Positions 28,705 to 37,602 of a stretch of DNA of 64,000 nucleotides are shown in pieces; the first letter of the stretch is position 1, and every line of letters begins with the position of its first letter. The notes under the pieces are model-generated. The model worked only from the letters and a program-made list of their open reading frames with translations. It was not told the DNA's origin and did no database searches. The DNA is taken from NCBI RefSeq assembly GCF_029955155.1, contig NZ_JAPNOZ010000012.1:999753-1063752 (forward strand), read 5' to 3'. The stretch is from Psychrobacillus sp. NEAU-3TGS. Its GTDB lineage: Bacteria; Bacillota; Bacilli; Bacillales_A; Planococcaceae. Both the position numbers and the translations under genes were made by a program.

Positions 28705-29349
28705 TTAATTTTCCTTTTGAAGTGAAGTAAATGTTTCTTCTTTTACTTTATTAAGCTCCGCTGTCAGTTCGTTAAACTTTTCAACTGATTGTTGTACTGC
28801 TTCGTTTTGTTTATTCACTTCATCAACTTGTTTTTGAATGGTCGTTACTTCTGCTTCATCTTCGATCAACATGCTATATAACTTTTCTTGTAAACTAGCA
28901 AGTGTATTATATTGTTCTGTTAAATCGGTGTAGGCAGTGTAGCGATTTTTTAATGCTTCCTCGATTTGTTGAATACTTTCTTTTTCAGATGTTACGTCTG
29001 TTTCCGAGATAAGAACATCAATATCCTTCAATTTTTCAGATGCACTTTTAATAGAAGCTGCTTCTTTTTCCACTAAAACAAGTCTTTCTTCCAGTAGCGC
29101 AGCAGTTTCTTCCACTTGTTTCGTAAGCTCTTCTTTTTGATCTTTCGTTAACTCCATCATGCTTTGAAAATTAGCTTGTTCTTTTTGTTCCGTTTCTGCT
29201 AACTGCGTTTGTACATCTCTATAATCTGCTTCTAAATTATAAATTTCCGTTAAGATGTTAGATAATTTTTTTTCGGTAGTTTCACCAAAAGAACATGCAG
29301 ATAGAAGTAATACAAAGCATAAAGGAACTACGTATTTCCATTTTTTCAT
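28705..29349 (-). CDS. ykyA: YkyA-like lipoprotein
   Basis: A 214-residue predicted lipoprotein: signal peptide MKKWKYVVPLCFVLLLSAC with a lipobox ending LLSAC (Cys about 19), then a long charged coiled-coil rich in Glu, Lys and Gln. B. subtilis ykyA lies in the same position next to pdhA and defB and also encodes a lipoprotein of unknown role. The start ATG at 29349 follows GAGGAGG; a frame extension upstream lacks such a site. Confidence 0.9.
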   Translation of the reverse strand: MKKWKYVVPLCFVLLLSACSFGETTEKKLSNILTEIYNLEADYRDVQTQLAETEQKEQANFQSMMELTKDQKEELTKQVEETAALLEERLVLVEKEAASIKSASEKLKDIDVLISETDVTSEKESIQQIEEALKNRYTAYTDLTEQYNTLASLQEKLYSMLIEDEAEVTTIQKQVDEVNKQNEAVQQSVEKFNELTAELNKVKEETFTSLQKEN

Positions 29350-29423
29350 CACGTAACCTCCTCTAATCATTTCACTATAATTGTTCTGGCTACTAAATTC
29401 AACCGTACAATAGGCTTTTTTTG

Positions 29424-29452
29424 TTTAGCAAAAGATAATTTTTCGGTATAAT
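29424..29452 (+). promoter_or_regulatory. probable promoter of def
   Basis: TTTAGC (29424-29429) and a perfect TATAAT (29447-29452) are 17 bp apart, 30 bp upstream of the def start. The -35 box is weak. Confidence 0.5.
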
Positions 29453-29482
29453 AGGACTAGGAACTCGGAAAGGACGATAAAT

Positions 29483-30040
29483 ATGATTTTAATGAAAGAT
29501 ATTGTGAGGGACGGTCATCCAGCACTTCGCAAAAAAGCAACAGAAATGACTTTTCCTTTATCAGAGGCCGATAAACAACTCGCTAATGATTTATTGGAAT
29601 ATGTGATCAATAGTCAAGATGAAAAAATGGTAGAGAAGCATAAATTACGTCCTGGAATCGGGCTGGCAGCTCCTCAAGTAAACGCTGATAAAAGAATGTT
29701 CGCGCTACATATACCAAATGCAGAGGATGGGGACATCAGCTTTGTTGCAGTCAATCCCAAAATAATTAGCCATTCCGTAGAAAACACTTATATCCCTTCT
29801 GGGGAAGGGTGTCTTTCTGTGGATGAAGTGATTGAGGGATATGTACCAAGACATGCACGTATTACCGCAACTGGCTTTTATCCGGATGGTACACCCTTCA
29901 AAAAACGATTAAAAGGTTTAGCAGCAATTGCATTTCAACATGAGCTAGATCATTTAAATGGCATCATGTTTTATGACCATATTAATAAAGTAAACCCATA
30001 CGCAGAAATACCAAATTCTGTTCCGTATGAACGAGCGTAA
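29483..30040 (+). CDS. def: peptide deformylase (DefB type)
   Basis: Removes the formyl group from nascent N-terminal methionine, using a ferrous or zinc ion. All three family motifs are present: GIGLAAPQV, EGCLSVDE (metal Cys) and FQHELDHLNG (two metal His and the catalytic Glu). At 185 aa it matches B. subtilis DefB (YkrB), and it keeps that gene's place between ykrA and ykyA, though on the opposite strand to them here. AAAGGA precedes the ATG. Confidence 0.96.
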   Translation: MILMKDIVRDGHPALRKKATEMTFPLSEADKQLANDLLEYVINSQDEKMVEKHKLRPGIGLAAPQVNADKRMFALHIPNAEDGDISFVAVNPKIISHSVENTYIPSGEGCLSVDEVIEGYVPRHARITATGFYPDGTPFKKRLKGLAAIAFQHELDHLNGIMFYDHINKVNPYAEIPNSVPYERA

Positions 30041-30042
30041 TT

Positions 30043-30120
30043 AAAATGCGTAAGTGTCTATGTTTAGTTAGGGTTGCGCGACCTCGCGCCGCAATGACTG
30101 ATTGCCCTTTAACGTGCGTA
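30043..30120. repeat. decayed copy of the GCGGAAGCGCC intergenic repeat
   Basis: AAATGCGTAAGTGTCTATGTTTAG (split here as AAATGCGTAAGTG and TCTATGTTTAG) resembles the start of the element at 36163 (AAATGCGGAAGCG, CCTATGTTAGA). It continues with GC-rich GTTGCGCGACCTCGCGCC. The rest has diverged. It lies just behind def. Confidence 0.4.
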
Positions 30121-30139
30121 TCTACTATAGAAAAATATG

Positions 30140-30171
30140 AAAAGCCTGTGCGCATGTGCACAGGCTTTTTC
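30140..30171. terminator. bidirectional terminator between def and the PfkB kinase
   Basis: Perfect 12-base arms AAAAGCCTGTGC (30140-30151) and GCACAGGCTTTT (30158-30169), with T runs available on both strands. It separates two convergent genes. Confidence 0.9.
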
Positions 30172-31104
30172 TTATAAATCGGCTGCTCTTGGCATAGCTG
30201 ATAGAGCTCCAGGTTTGGTTGCACAAATTGCTCCTAGTCTATTGCCAAAAGAGACATAGTCTATCCACTCTTCTCTTGTGCTTGGTTTTCCGCTCATATT
30301 AATTTTAGACAGAATACCTGCCATAAAAGCATCTCCAGCACCCGTTGTATCGACCGGTACCACCTTCTCCACTTTTACGTGGATCGTCTCCTCATCGATT
30401 ACAATATATGTGCCTTCTGCTCCAACTGTAATAAGGACGATCGGAATTTGATAATCCCGAAGTTTTTGAATCCCTTCTTCTCTCGTTGTTGTCTCCGTTA
30501 AGAAGAAAAGCTCCTCTTCTGTTAGTTTCAAAATATCCACTTGTTTAAAAAAGGAACAAATGGTTTCTCTACAAAGTGCTTCGCTTTCCCATCTTAGTGG
30601 ACGAATATTAGCATCGAAAGATAATAACACTTTAGATTTTTCCATTTGATCAACTATTTCGCGAGTCGTCTTGCGTGCTATTGGATGAAATAATGTTCCT
30701 GAACAAAAATGAAAAATGGAGGCTTGCTGAAATGCTTCTTTTTTCAATGTAGTAAAATCCACTTGTAAATCCGGTGTTTCATCCACGTATGTATGGAAGT
30801 GTCGGTCATTATTTTCCGTTAAATGCACATATACACCACTTACTCTTTTTTCAGGAACAATCTGAGCGAAAGTTAAATCTACTCCTTCTAATGTTAACTC
30901 TCTTCTCACAAATTCTGAGGTTTCGTCGTCTCCTGAAATTGTTATAAAAGAGGAAGAAGCCCCAAGTCTTGCTACTCCTGCTGCTACATTTACTGTCGCC
31001 CCGCCTAAAAACTTTGTAAATTGTTTATTTGATTGATCATCTGCAATATAGTCTACAAATACATCACCATATATCAGCACAAACTTATTCCTTAAATCGT
31101 TCAT
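30172..31104 (-). CDS. PfkB family sugar kinase, probably fructokinase
   Basis: A 310-residue ribokinase-fold kinase. It starts LIYGDVFVDYIADD, has the substrate-binding GGATVNVAAGVARLG and the ATP/catalytic motif DTTGAGDAFMAGILSK with the catalytic Asp. The family phosphorylates fructose, ribose or similar; the arrangement near the N-terminus is fructokinase-like, but the substrate cannot be fixed from sequence. It lies 10 bp downstream of ykrA. The sole fairly clear neighbour hint is that partner phosphatase. This kinase is not at this place in B. subtilis. Confidence 0.85.
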   Translation of the reverse strand: MNDLRNKFVLIYGDVFVDYIADDQSNKQFTKFLGGATVNVAAGVARLGASSSFITISGDDETSEFVRRELTLEGVDLTFAQIVPEKRVSGVYVHLTENNDRHFHTYVDETPDLQVDFTTLKKEAFQQASIFHFCSGTLFHPIARKTTREIVDQMEKSKVLLSFDANIRPLRWESEALCRETICSFFKQVDILKLTEEELFFLTETTTREEGIQKLRDYQIPIVLITVGAEGTYIVIDEETIHVKVEKVVPVDTTGAGDAFMAGILSKINMSGKPSTREEWIDYVSFGNRLGAICATKPGALSAMPRAADL

Positions 31105-31114
31105 AAAAACTCCT

Positions 31115-31888
31115 CTAGATTAATTGTAATTTTTTCATGGCATTCACTAAGCCATTTTCTGAAACATGGTCCGTGACAAAGGTAGCGCAGTTTTTTAATT
31201 CTTCTACTGCGTTCCCCATCGCCACACCAGTTCCTACATATTGAAGCATCTCTATATCATTAAAACCATCACCAAAAGCAATCGCGTCATCAGGAGTTTT
31301 ATTCATATAGCGCAGTAATAATTCAATTCCTTTTGCTTTAGAAACACCTTGTGGAAGGACATCACAAGATATCCGATGCCAACGAACAAACTTTAAGTTA
31401 GGAAAAGCTTTCTCATATTCTTTTTGAACATCCATATCGCAAAAGATAAGCGCTTGATGTATATCATTCGTTAAAAAGAAGTTTTCTTCCGTTCTAGGTA
31501 AGGCCATTTTCAAGGAAGAGATGCTTTCGTATACATCCTCGTGATCAGGGACATTTGATACAAATTCTACATCATCCATATAGACAATTGGTTGGTCTCG
31601 TTCCATCGCAAAATCCGTTAAATGCTGTAGTTCCATTGTATCGATAATTCCTTTATGAATAATCTTCCCCTGTAATTGGACGATTTGACCATTGTAGCAT
31701 ATGAATGAATCTATTTTAAGTTGTTCTAAAATTGAGTTTGCTGTAAATGGGGCCCTTCCGGTTGAAATAACTATTTCGTGCCCATTTGCTCTTGCTTGTT
31801 GAATAGATTCTACAACACCTGGTGGAATATTTTTATCATTATCTAAAATAGTCCCATCAATATCAAAAAATAAAACTTTATTTACCAT
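31115..31888 (-). CDS. ykrA: Cof-type HAD phosphatase (YkrA)
   Basis: A haloacid dehalogenase-like hydrolase, subclass IIB. Motif I is FFDIDGTIL with the nucleophile Asp, motif II STGR, the Lys motif SKAKGIELLL, and motif IV FGDGFNDIEML. At 257 aa it equals B. subtilis YkrA and keeps its place between rpoY and defB. Physiological substrate unknown; members dephosphorylate sugar phosphates or flavin precursors. ATG at 31888 follows AGGAG; a TTG directly before it is possible. Confidence 0.9.
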   Translation of the reverse strand: MVNKVLFFDIDGTILDNDKNIPPGVVESIQQARANGHEIVISTGRAPFTANSILEQLKIDSFICYNGQIVQLQGKIIHKGIIDTMELQHLTDFAMERDQPIVYMDDVEFVSNVPDHEDVYESISSLKMALPRTEENFFLTNDIHQALIFCDMDVQKEYEKAFPNLKFVRWHRISCDVLPQGVSKAKGIELLLRYMNKTPDDAIAFGDGFNDIEMLQYVGTGVAMGNAVEELKNCATFVTDHVSENGLVNAMKKLQLI

Positions 31889-31941
31889 CAAAAAAAACTC
31901 CTATTCGCTACGCTAATTATTTGACTTTTCAGTAAGAATCC

Positions 31942-31970
31942 TTTACACATCTCTATTTTTCGTATATAAT
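31942..31970 (+). promoter_or_regulatory. sigma-A type promoter of the 23-codon gene
   Basis: TTTACA (31942-31947) and a perfect TATAAT (31965-31970) are exactly 17 bp apart. The start codon of the small gene follows 22 bp later. Confidence 0.75.
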
Positions 31971-31992
31971 ATATTGTAAGGAGTGAGTTACC

Positions 31993-32064
31993 ATGTTGAA
32001 ACGTCTAAGAAGAAAATGGTTAAGACGACTCGGTGGAATGCTCAGAAACAAAACGATCGCGTAA
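31993..32064 (+). CDS. very short cationic peptide, 23 aa, unknown
   Basis: ATG at 31993 has AAGGAG nine bases upstream and a good promoter just before it, and opens 23 codons to TAA at 32064. The product begins MLKRLRRKWLRRLGGMLR: nine Lys/Arg, no acidic residue, and a spacing that could form an amphipathic helix. A structured repeat begins at its stop codon and its first hairpin could end the transcript. Nothing is known to me under this sequence. The expression signals, not homology, support it. Confidence 0.6.
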   Translation: MLKRLRRKWLRRLGGMLRNKTIA

Positions 32065-32222
32065 AGTGAAACTTCATTTAAGTAGGGGGTTTTACTACCT
32101 CCCCTTACTTAAATGTTAGTTGAACCACTTGGACCTTTACAGGCAGTTTATCTCCACTTATTTTTCCTTGGTTTCCTTGAAATCTTGATGTGGGGATATT
32201 ACTGCCCGTTAAGGCGGGATAA
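32065..32222 (+). repeat. AGTGAAACT hairpin-tail repeat, copy ii (158 bp)
   Basis: Begins AGTGAAACTTCATTT. Its first hairpin pairs CATTTAAGTAGGGG (32075-32088) with CCCCTTACTTAAATG (32101-32115). The second half (CTCCACTTATTTTTCC... CTTGATGTGGGGATATTA) and the final small hairpin ACTGCCCGTTAAGGCGGGATAA match the tail of the copy at 58975. It lies between the small cationic gene and rpoY. Confidence 0.65.
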
Positions 32223-32328
32223 ATTATTTGCCCTTCGAAAAATGGAGGGCTTTTCTTTATTTTAAAGAAGTAGCGTGATAATATAAAGAGAATTGATTTA
32301 TTTTGAACGTGAAAAAGGAGAGTATAAT

Positions 32329-32538
32329 ATGATTTATAAAGTTTATTATCAAGAGAATGCATTGGAAGTTTCAGTTCGCGAAAACACGAAAAGCTTATAT
32401 GTAGAGGCAGAATCTGAGCGTGAAGTACGTTCAATTCTAAAGGATCGCAATTATAATATTGAACTAATTCAATTGCTTGAAGGTAATCATTTAGCATACG
32501 AGCAAGCAAGCCCGAATTATAAAGTAGAGAAGAGATAA
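32329..32538 (+). CDS. rpoY: RNA polymerase epsilon subunit RpoY
   Basis: A 69-residue protein matching B. subtilis YkzG/RpoY in length and sequence ([38 protein letters not shown]). RpoY is a small auxiliary RNA polymerase subunit of Firmicutes that binds near the jaw. The ATG at 32329 follows AAAGGAG. rnjA begins four bases behind its stop, the conserved rpoY-rnjA pairing. Confidence 0.94.
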   Translation: MIYKVYYQENALEVSVRENTKSLYVEAESEREVRSILKDRNYNIELIQLLEGNHLAYEQASPNYKVEKR

Positions 32539-32542
32539 ACAT

Positions 32543-34210
32543 ATGAAATTTGTAAAAAATGATCAAACTGCTGTTTTCGCCCTCGGCGGACTAGGTGAAA
32601 TCGGCAAAAATACGTACGCTGTACAATTTCAAGATGAGATTATTTTAATAGACGCAGGGATTAAGTTTCCCGAAGATGATCTATTAGGTATTGATTATGT
32701 TATTCCAGATTACACGTATCTAGTGAAAAATGTAGACAAGATTAAAGGATTATTTATCACTCATGGCCACGAAGATCATATCGGTGGTATTCCTTATTTA
32801 TTGAAACAACTAAATGTTCCGGTATATGGAGGAAAACTTGCACTAGGTTTACTGCGTAACAAGTTAGAGGAGCACGGCTTACTTCGTCAAACAAAAATGC
32901 ATGTGATTGAAGAAGACGACGTAGTGAAATTTAGAAAAACAGCAGTTAGTTTCTTCAGAACAACACATAGTATCCCGGATGCTTTTGGTATCGTTGTCAA
33001 AACTCCACCAGGTAATATTGTGCATACAGGTGATTTTAAATTTGACTTTACGCCAGTTGGGGAGCCTGCTAACTTAACTAAAATGGCAGAAATCGGTCGT
33101 GACGGGGTTCTATGCTTACTATCAGATAGTACGAATGCAGAAGTTCCGAATTTCACTATGTCCGAACGTAAAGTCGGCGAAAGTATGGATTCTATTTTCC
33201 GTAAAGTGAATGGACGCATCATTTTCGCTACATTCGCTTCCAATATTCATAGACTTCAACAGGTAACGGATGCAGCTGTGCAACATGGCCGCAAAATCGC
33301 TGTTTTTGGTCGAAGTATGGACAATGCGATTACAATCGGTCGTGAGCTTGGCTATATTACAGCTCCTAAAGAAACATTTGTAGATGCGAGTGCGTTAAAT
33401 CGATTACCTGCCAACGAAGTGCTTATATTATGTACAGGCAGTCAAGGTGAACCAATGGCCGCTCTATCTCGAATTGCTAATGGGACACACCGTCAAATTC
33501 AAATTCAACCAGGCGATACGGTTGTATTTTCTTCTTCACCGATTCCAGGAAATAGAGCAAGTGTCAATCGTACTATTAACTTACTATTCCGTGCAGGTGC
33601 AGAAGTAATACATGGTTCCCTAAATAATATTCATACATCAGGTCATGGTTCTCAAGAGGAACAAAAGCTGATGTTACGACTTATGAAACCAAAATTCTTT
33701 ATGCCAATCCATGGTGAATATCGTATGTTGAAAATTCATACGGAACTTGCCGTAGATTGTGATGTATTACCTGAAAATACTTTCATTATGGAAAACGGTG
33801 ATGTGTTGGCATTAAGTGCAAACGAAGCGCATGTTGCTGGACGAATTCCATCTGGAGATGTGTATATTGATGGTAGTGGTATTGGAGATATTGGGAATAT
33901 TGTTCTTCGAGATCGTCGAATCCTTTCTGAAGAAGGACTAGTAATTGTTGTTGTAAGTGCAGATATGGAAAGAAAGAAAATTGTTTCTGGTCCTGATATT
34001 ATTTCACGTGGATTTGTGTACATGCGTGAGTCGGGGACGATGATAAATGAAGCTCAACAGATGTTAAACAAGCATTTAAGGTTCACTTTACAAGATAAGC
34101 CTGCTGAATGGGCTGAATTGAAAAATGAGATTACTGATGTTCTTAGCCCTTATTTATACGAAAAAACAAAACGTCGTCCAATGATCTTACCGATTATTAT
34201 GGAAGTTTAA
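32543..34210 (+). CDS. rnjA: ribonuclease J1
   Basis: A 5'-3' exonuclease and endonuclease central to mRNA decay and rRNA maturation. The 555-residue protein has the beta-lactamase metal motif HGHEDHIGG (about 73-81), the beta-CASP domain with [22 protein letters not shown] and HGEYRML, and a C-terminal domain ending [15 protein letters not shown]. Length equals B. subtilis RnjA. It ends at a strong terminator shared with ktrC. Confidence 0.97.
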   Translation: MKFVKNDQTAVFALGGLGEIGKNTYAVQFQDEIILIDAGIKFPEDDLLGIDYVIPDYTYLVKNVDKIKGLFITHGHEDHIGGIPYLLKQLNVPVYGGKLALGLLRNKLEEHGLLRQTKMHVIEEDDVVKFRKTAVSFFRTTHSIPDAFGIVVKTPPGNIVHTGDFKFDFTPVGEPANLTKMAEIGRDGVLCLLSDSTNAEVPNFTMSERKVGESMDSIFRKVNGRIIFATFASNIHRLQQVTDAAVQHGRKIAVFGRSMDNAITIGRELGYITAPKETFVDASALNRLPANEVLILCTGSQGEPMAALSRIANGTHRQIQIQPGDTVVFSSSPIPGNRASVNRTINLLFRAGAEVIHGSLNNIHTSGHGSQEEQKLMLRLMKPKFFMPIHGEYRMLKIHTELAVDCDVLPENTFIMENGDVLALSANEAHVAGRIPSGDVYIDGSGIGDIGNIVLRDRRILSEEGLVIVVVSADMERKKIVSGPDIISRGFVYMRESGTMINEAQQMLNKHLRFTLQDKPAEWAELKNEITDVLSPYLYEKTKRRPMILPIIMEV

Positions 34211-34230
34211 ACGTTTTATCCATATAACAA

Positions 34231-34266
34231 AATGCCAGAGGGATTTGCTTCCTCTGGCATTTTTTA
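34231..34266. terminator. bidirectional terminator between rnjA and ktrC
   Basis: Perfect 11-base arms AATGCCAGAGG (34231-34241) and CCTCTGGCATT (34251-34261), followed by T6. The two flanking genes converge on it. Confidence 0.9.
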
Positions 34267-34923
34267 TGACAAAACTTTCTTTTCAAATCGGTTAATATCA
34301 ACATCTGCACCAATCATAATTAGTACATCATTCAACTGAAGATTTTCATCTGCCGGCGGTGAAACATTGATACTATTTCCACGCTTGATAGCTACGATAT
34401 TAATGCCATATCTTGCACGGATATCTAAATCAACTAATGATTTTCCTGCAATTTTTTCGTTCACTTTTATCTCCATAATCGAATGCTCATCAGAAAGCTC
34501 TAAGTAATCCAGTACATTTTGCGACAGGATATTATTCGCAATACGAATTCCCATATCTCGTTCCGGATGCACCACTTGGTCAGCACCAATCTTACGTAAT
34601 ACTTTTTCATGGTAATCATTTTGTGCTTTTACCGTAATTTTCTTTACGCCAATTTCTTTTAACATAAGCGTTGTTAAAATACTCGATTGGATATCGTCAC
34701 CAATTGCAACAATGACATGTTCAAAATTTCGGATGCCAAGGGATTTTAATACCGTTTCATCTGTCGTATCCGCCACTACCGCTTGTGTAGCAATTGTAGC
34801 ATACTCATCTACTCTTTCTGTAGCTATATCGACAGCCATTACATCTGCCCCTTGATCGATTAACTCCCGGACGATACTCCCACCGAATCGTCCTAAACCA
34901 ATTACTACAAACTCTTTTTGCAT
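34264..34923 (-). CDS. ktrC: KtrC-type potassium channel regulatory subunit
   Basis: A cytosolic gating subunit for a Ktr potassium transporter. The 219-residue protein has an RCK_N Rossmann domain with GLGRFGGSI (residues 8-16) and the acidic end of strand two (VDIATERVDEY), and an RCK_C domain at about 135-219, which in relatives binds c-di-AMP. No membrane subunit gene is in the window. It keeps B. subtilis ykqB's place next to rnjA. Confidence 0.93.
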   Translation of the reverse strand: MQKEFVVIGLGRFGGSIVRELIDQGADVMAVDIATERVDEYATIATQAVVADTTDETVLKSLGIRNFEHVIVAIGDDIQSSILTTLMLKEIGVKKITVKAQNDYHEKVLRKIGADQVVHPERDMGIRIANNILSQNVLDYLELSDEHSIMEIKVNEKIAGKSLVDLDIRARYGINIVAIKRGNSINVSPPADENLQLNDVLIMIGADVDINRFEKKVLS

Positions 34924-35010
34924 AATAGTGCCTCCTGCTTACTAATCGGATGCACTTAGTTTACCATACCATTTCTAAAAATAGATACTTCATTCGCGAA
35001 TCCGGTATCA

Positions 35011-35451
35011 CTAATCTTTCATTAAAAGGATTAACCTTTTTTCTAACATCCTAAAACCGCTTTCTCCCGTTTGTACGTGACGAAGCAATCCCTTCTTATC
35101 AAACAGATAAAAAGATGGAACAATTCGATTTTGAAATTTGTCAGAAACAACTAAATCGTGATCTAGGTATATGGAGTTCGTCATACTCATTCGTTCAGCC
35201 TTTTGTTTTATAAGAGTATTATTTACATCTTCTTTTGTTATTGGCATATGAATGCCAACTAACTGAAATTTATCACCATATGTCTTTTTCCATCTATTTA
35301 TAATCCCGTAAGTTTTGTCGCATAGATGGCAACTAATAGACCAAAAGTGTATTAATAAAGGTACTTCCCCAATTAATTTTTCTTTCGTTACACTTCCGTT
35401 CAACCATTCCATGTCACTTGAAAACTCGGGTAACTCCTCTCTTAAACGCAA
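35011..35451 (-). CDS. ykuV: YkuV-like thioredoxin-fold protein
   Basis: A 146-residue TlpA/ResA-like thiol-disulfide protein with the active site WSISCHLCDKT (CxxC) and the cis-Pro region VPSFYLFD. Its N-terminus and sequence match B. subtilis YkuV. I chose TTG at 35451 (MRLREELPEF) because GGGGAG lies six bases upstream and homologues start there. There is no signal peptide from this start, so it should be cytosolic. Confidence 0.88.
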   Translation of the reverse strand: MRLREELPEFSSDMEWLNGSVTKEKLIGEVPLLIHFWSISCHLCDKTYGIINRWKKTYGDKFQLVGIHMPITKEDVNNTLIKQKAERMSMTNSIYLDHDLVVSDKFQNRIVPSFYLFDKKGLLRHVQTGESGFRMLEKRLILLMKD

Positions 35452-35550
35452 TGGTGTCTCCCCTTTTCCTTTTCGTCCATAGCTAGTGTATGCGTAGCGA
35501 TAAAAACAGAACGGGACAAAAACCATTTTTTTTTGAATTTATATGAATAA

Positions 35551-35589
35551 GTTGTTAAAGTAAACTTAAAGTTGTGTTAAAATAAACTT
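35551..35589 (+). promoter_or_regulatory. direct repeat upstream of the XRE regulator, putative operator
   Basis: GTTGTTAAAGTAAACTT (35551-35567) and GTTGTGTTAAAATAAACTT (35571-35589) are similar direct repeats immediately upstream of the regulator's ribosome binding site. They probably overlap its promoter and could be an autoregulatory site. Confidence 0.45.
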
Positions 35590-35617
35590 TGTTTTTCAAG
35601 GGAGGAGGGGAACAGTA

Positions 35618-36160
35618 TTGCAAATTGGAAAGAAGATTAAACGATTACGACTGAAGAAAGGTTTAACCCAAGAAGAATTAGGGGAAAGAACTGATTTAAG
35701 CAAGGGCTTTATCTCCCAGCTAGAAAGAGATATAAACTCCCCTTCCATAGAAACACTTTTTTCTATTTTAAATGTACTTGGCTCTAAGCCTAGTGACTTT
35801 TTTGATGACGAACAAGTGCGTACTAAAGTCGTTTTCGAAGCTGCGGAACAAACAATTTACATAGATGAGGAAAAAAACTATCAGCTTCACTGGCTCATCT
35901 CTGAGTCCAATGAAAATGAAATGGAACCAGTCCTCATCACACTAGGTCAAAACGGTCAATTTAAACAATTTGAACCTTCCCTTTCCGAAACGTTTATATA
36001 TGTTTTACAAGGTCGCGTCGAATTAATACTCGGAAAGCAGCAATACTTTGCTTCTAAAGGTGAATCTCTCTACTTTGAAGCAGCTGATGATCATTTATTA
36101 AAAAATGCGGCGGATGAAGAAACACAAGTAATTTATGTCGTAACAAATTCTTATTTATAA
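35618..36160 (+). CDS. XRE-family regulator with cupin domain (PuuR/PotR-like)
   Basis: A 180-residue transcription factor: helix-turn-helix at about 1-60 (LRLKKGLTQEELGERTDLSKG), then a C-terminal cupin fold (about 105-178). This domain pair is typical of regulators of polyamine metabolism and transport, and the next genes are potABCD on the same strand. TTG at 35618 follows GGAGGAGGGG. The 335 bp to potA hold an inserted intergenic repeat, so potA may have its own promoter. Confidence 0.85.
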   Translation: MQIGKKIKRLRLKKGLTQEELGERTDLSKGFISQLERDINSPSIETLFSILNVLGSKPSDFFDDEQVRTKVVFEAAEQTIYIDEEKNYQLHWLISESNENEMEPVLITLGQNGQFKQFEPSLSETFIYVLQGRVELILGKQQYFASKGESLYFEAADDHLLKNAADEETQVIYVVTNSYL

Positions 36161-36162
36161 GA

Positions 36163-36440
36163 AATGCGGAAGCGCCTATGTTAGAGGAATACAGTCTAAA
36201 TTCACGACATCGTCTCGAAACGACTGCATGACCTGCTTCGTGCAGGCCTCCGACAGGCAAATGTGAAAGGAGTAGGTCTGCAAAGTACGCCACATCCTGT
36301 GGCAAAGCAGACATGACCCGCATCGTGCGGACCCAGGAGGCAGCTCCTCAGCCACCACAAGCGATTTTGTTTGCGACGAGCTTTGCGCAGGAGCAGCTAT
36401 TTCACATTTGACCCCGAGGGGTAAGGCGCTGCAGCTGGAC
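36163..36440. repeat. GC-rich intergenic repeat element GCGGAAGCGCC...GGCGCTGCAGCTGGACA
   Basis: Starts AAATGCGGAAGCGCCTATG and ends TAAGGCGCTGCAGCTGGACA; AGCGCCT (36171) and AGGCGCT (36424) are inverted. This type of intergenic element with these ends is familiar from other Bacillales genomes. It contains TTTGCGACGAGCTTTGCGCA followed by GGAGCA (36370-36395), a 26-bp module that recurs exactly at 59113-59138. It separates the regulator gene from potA. Confidence 0.6.
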
Positions 36441-36495
36441 AAATACTAAGTAAGAAAGCCTTCCTTTCTTACAATACACAAATTGGAGGTACATT

Positions 36496-37602
36496 ATGTC
36501 TGAGACACCTATCATTCGCTTTGAGAACGTCACCAAATACTATGATGCTGAAACAACCGTGTTAACGGATATTAACTTTGAATTAGAGCGTGGTAAATTC
36601 TATACGTTACTTGGTCCATCCGGTTGTGGGAAAACAACCATTTTGCGATTAATCGCAGGATTTATGCAGCCTTCTAGTGGAAATATTTATTTTAATGGAA
36701 AACTAATCAATAATGTTCCTGCAAATGAACGTCAAGTTAATACAGTTTTCCAAGACTATGCACTATTCCCTCACTTAAATGTGTTTGAAAATGTAGCATT
36801 CGGTCTTCGTATAAAAAGACTAGGAAAAAAAGAGATTGAAGAAAAAGTGTTAGAGGCACTAAAGTTTGTTAACTTATCAGGTTATGAAAAGAGAGAAATT
36901 GTAGAGATGTCTGGTGGTCAAAGACAGCGTGTTGCAATTGCTCGAGCAATCGTAAATGATCCGGAAATCATTTTACTTGATGAGCCGCTTTCTGCTTTGG
37001 ACTTGAAACTACGTTCGGAAATGCAATACGAGCTTCGTGAGCTTCAACAGCGATTAGGCAAAACGTTTATCTTTGTAACGCATGATCAAGAAGAAGCCTT
37101 AGCTATGTCCGATGAAATTTTTGTACTGAATGCAGGAAATATAGAACAAAGTGGAACACCAATGGATATTTACGATGAACCGATCAATCGATTTGTAGCA
37201 GATTTTATCGGAGAATCGAATATTGTTTCTGGCACAATGGTTGCTGATTTCCGTGTACGAATTGGTGAAAAAGAATTTGAATGTGTTGACCAAGGACTAA
37301 ATCCGAATGAAAATGTCGATATTGTCATTCGACCAGAAGATTTAGAAATTACCTCTGTTGAAAAAGGAAAAATGAAAGTAAAAGTAGATACACAATTATT
37401 TAGAGGAGTTCACTACGAGCTATCTACGTACGATGACGAAGGAAACGAATGGCTAGTCCATTCCACGAAAAAAGCAGAGGTTGGCGCATTTATCGGACTA
37501 GACTTTGATCCTGAAGCAATTCATGTTATGCGTCTGAACGAAACAGAAGAAGAATTTGATAAGCGACTTGAGTCTTACGGAGAAGACGCATATGCAAACT
37601 AA
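36496..37602 (+). CDS. potA: spermidine/putrescine ABC transporter ATPase PotA
   Basis: Energises polyamine uptake. The 368-residue protein has Walker [10 protein letters not shown] (about 41), Q-loop, signature [15 protein letters not shown] (about 136), Walker [13 protein letters not shown] and the C-terminal TOBE-like regulatory domain of the CUT1/PotA group. GGAGG precedes the ATG. It overlaps potB by 11 bp. Confidence 0.95.
   Translation: MSETPIIRFENVTKYYDAETTVLTDINFELERGKFYTLLGPSGCGKTTILRLIAGFMQPSSGNIYFNGKLINNVPANERQVNTVFQDYALFPHLNVFENVAFGLRIKRLGKKEIEEKVLEALKFVNLSGYEKREIVEMSGGQRQRVAIARAIVNDPEIILLDEPLSALDLKLRSEMQYELRELQQRLGKTFIFVTHDQEEALAMSDEIFVLNAGNIEQSGTPMDIYDEPINRFVADFIGESNIVSGTMVADFRVRIGEKEFECVDQGLNPNENVDIVIRPEDLEITSVEKGKMKVKVDTQLFRGVHYELSTYDDEGNEWLVHSTKKAEVGAFIGLDFDPEAIHVMRLNETEEEFDKRLESYGEDAYAN

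Noticed and set aside
36176-36442. Minus-strand 88-codon frame in the GC-rich repeat before potA
   Set aside because: It lies wholly in a repeat element and has no start signal.
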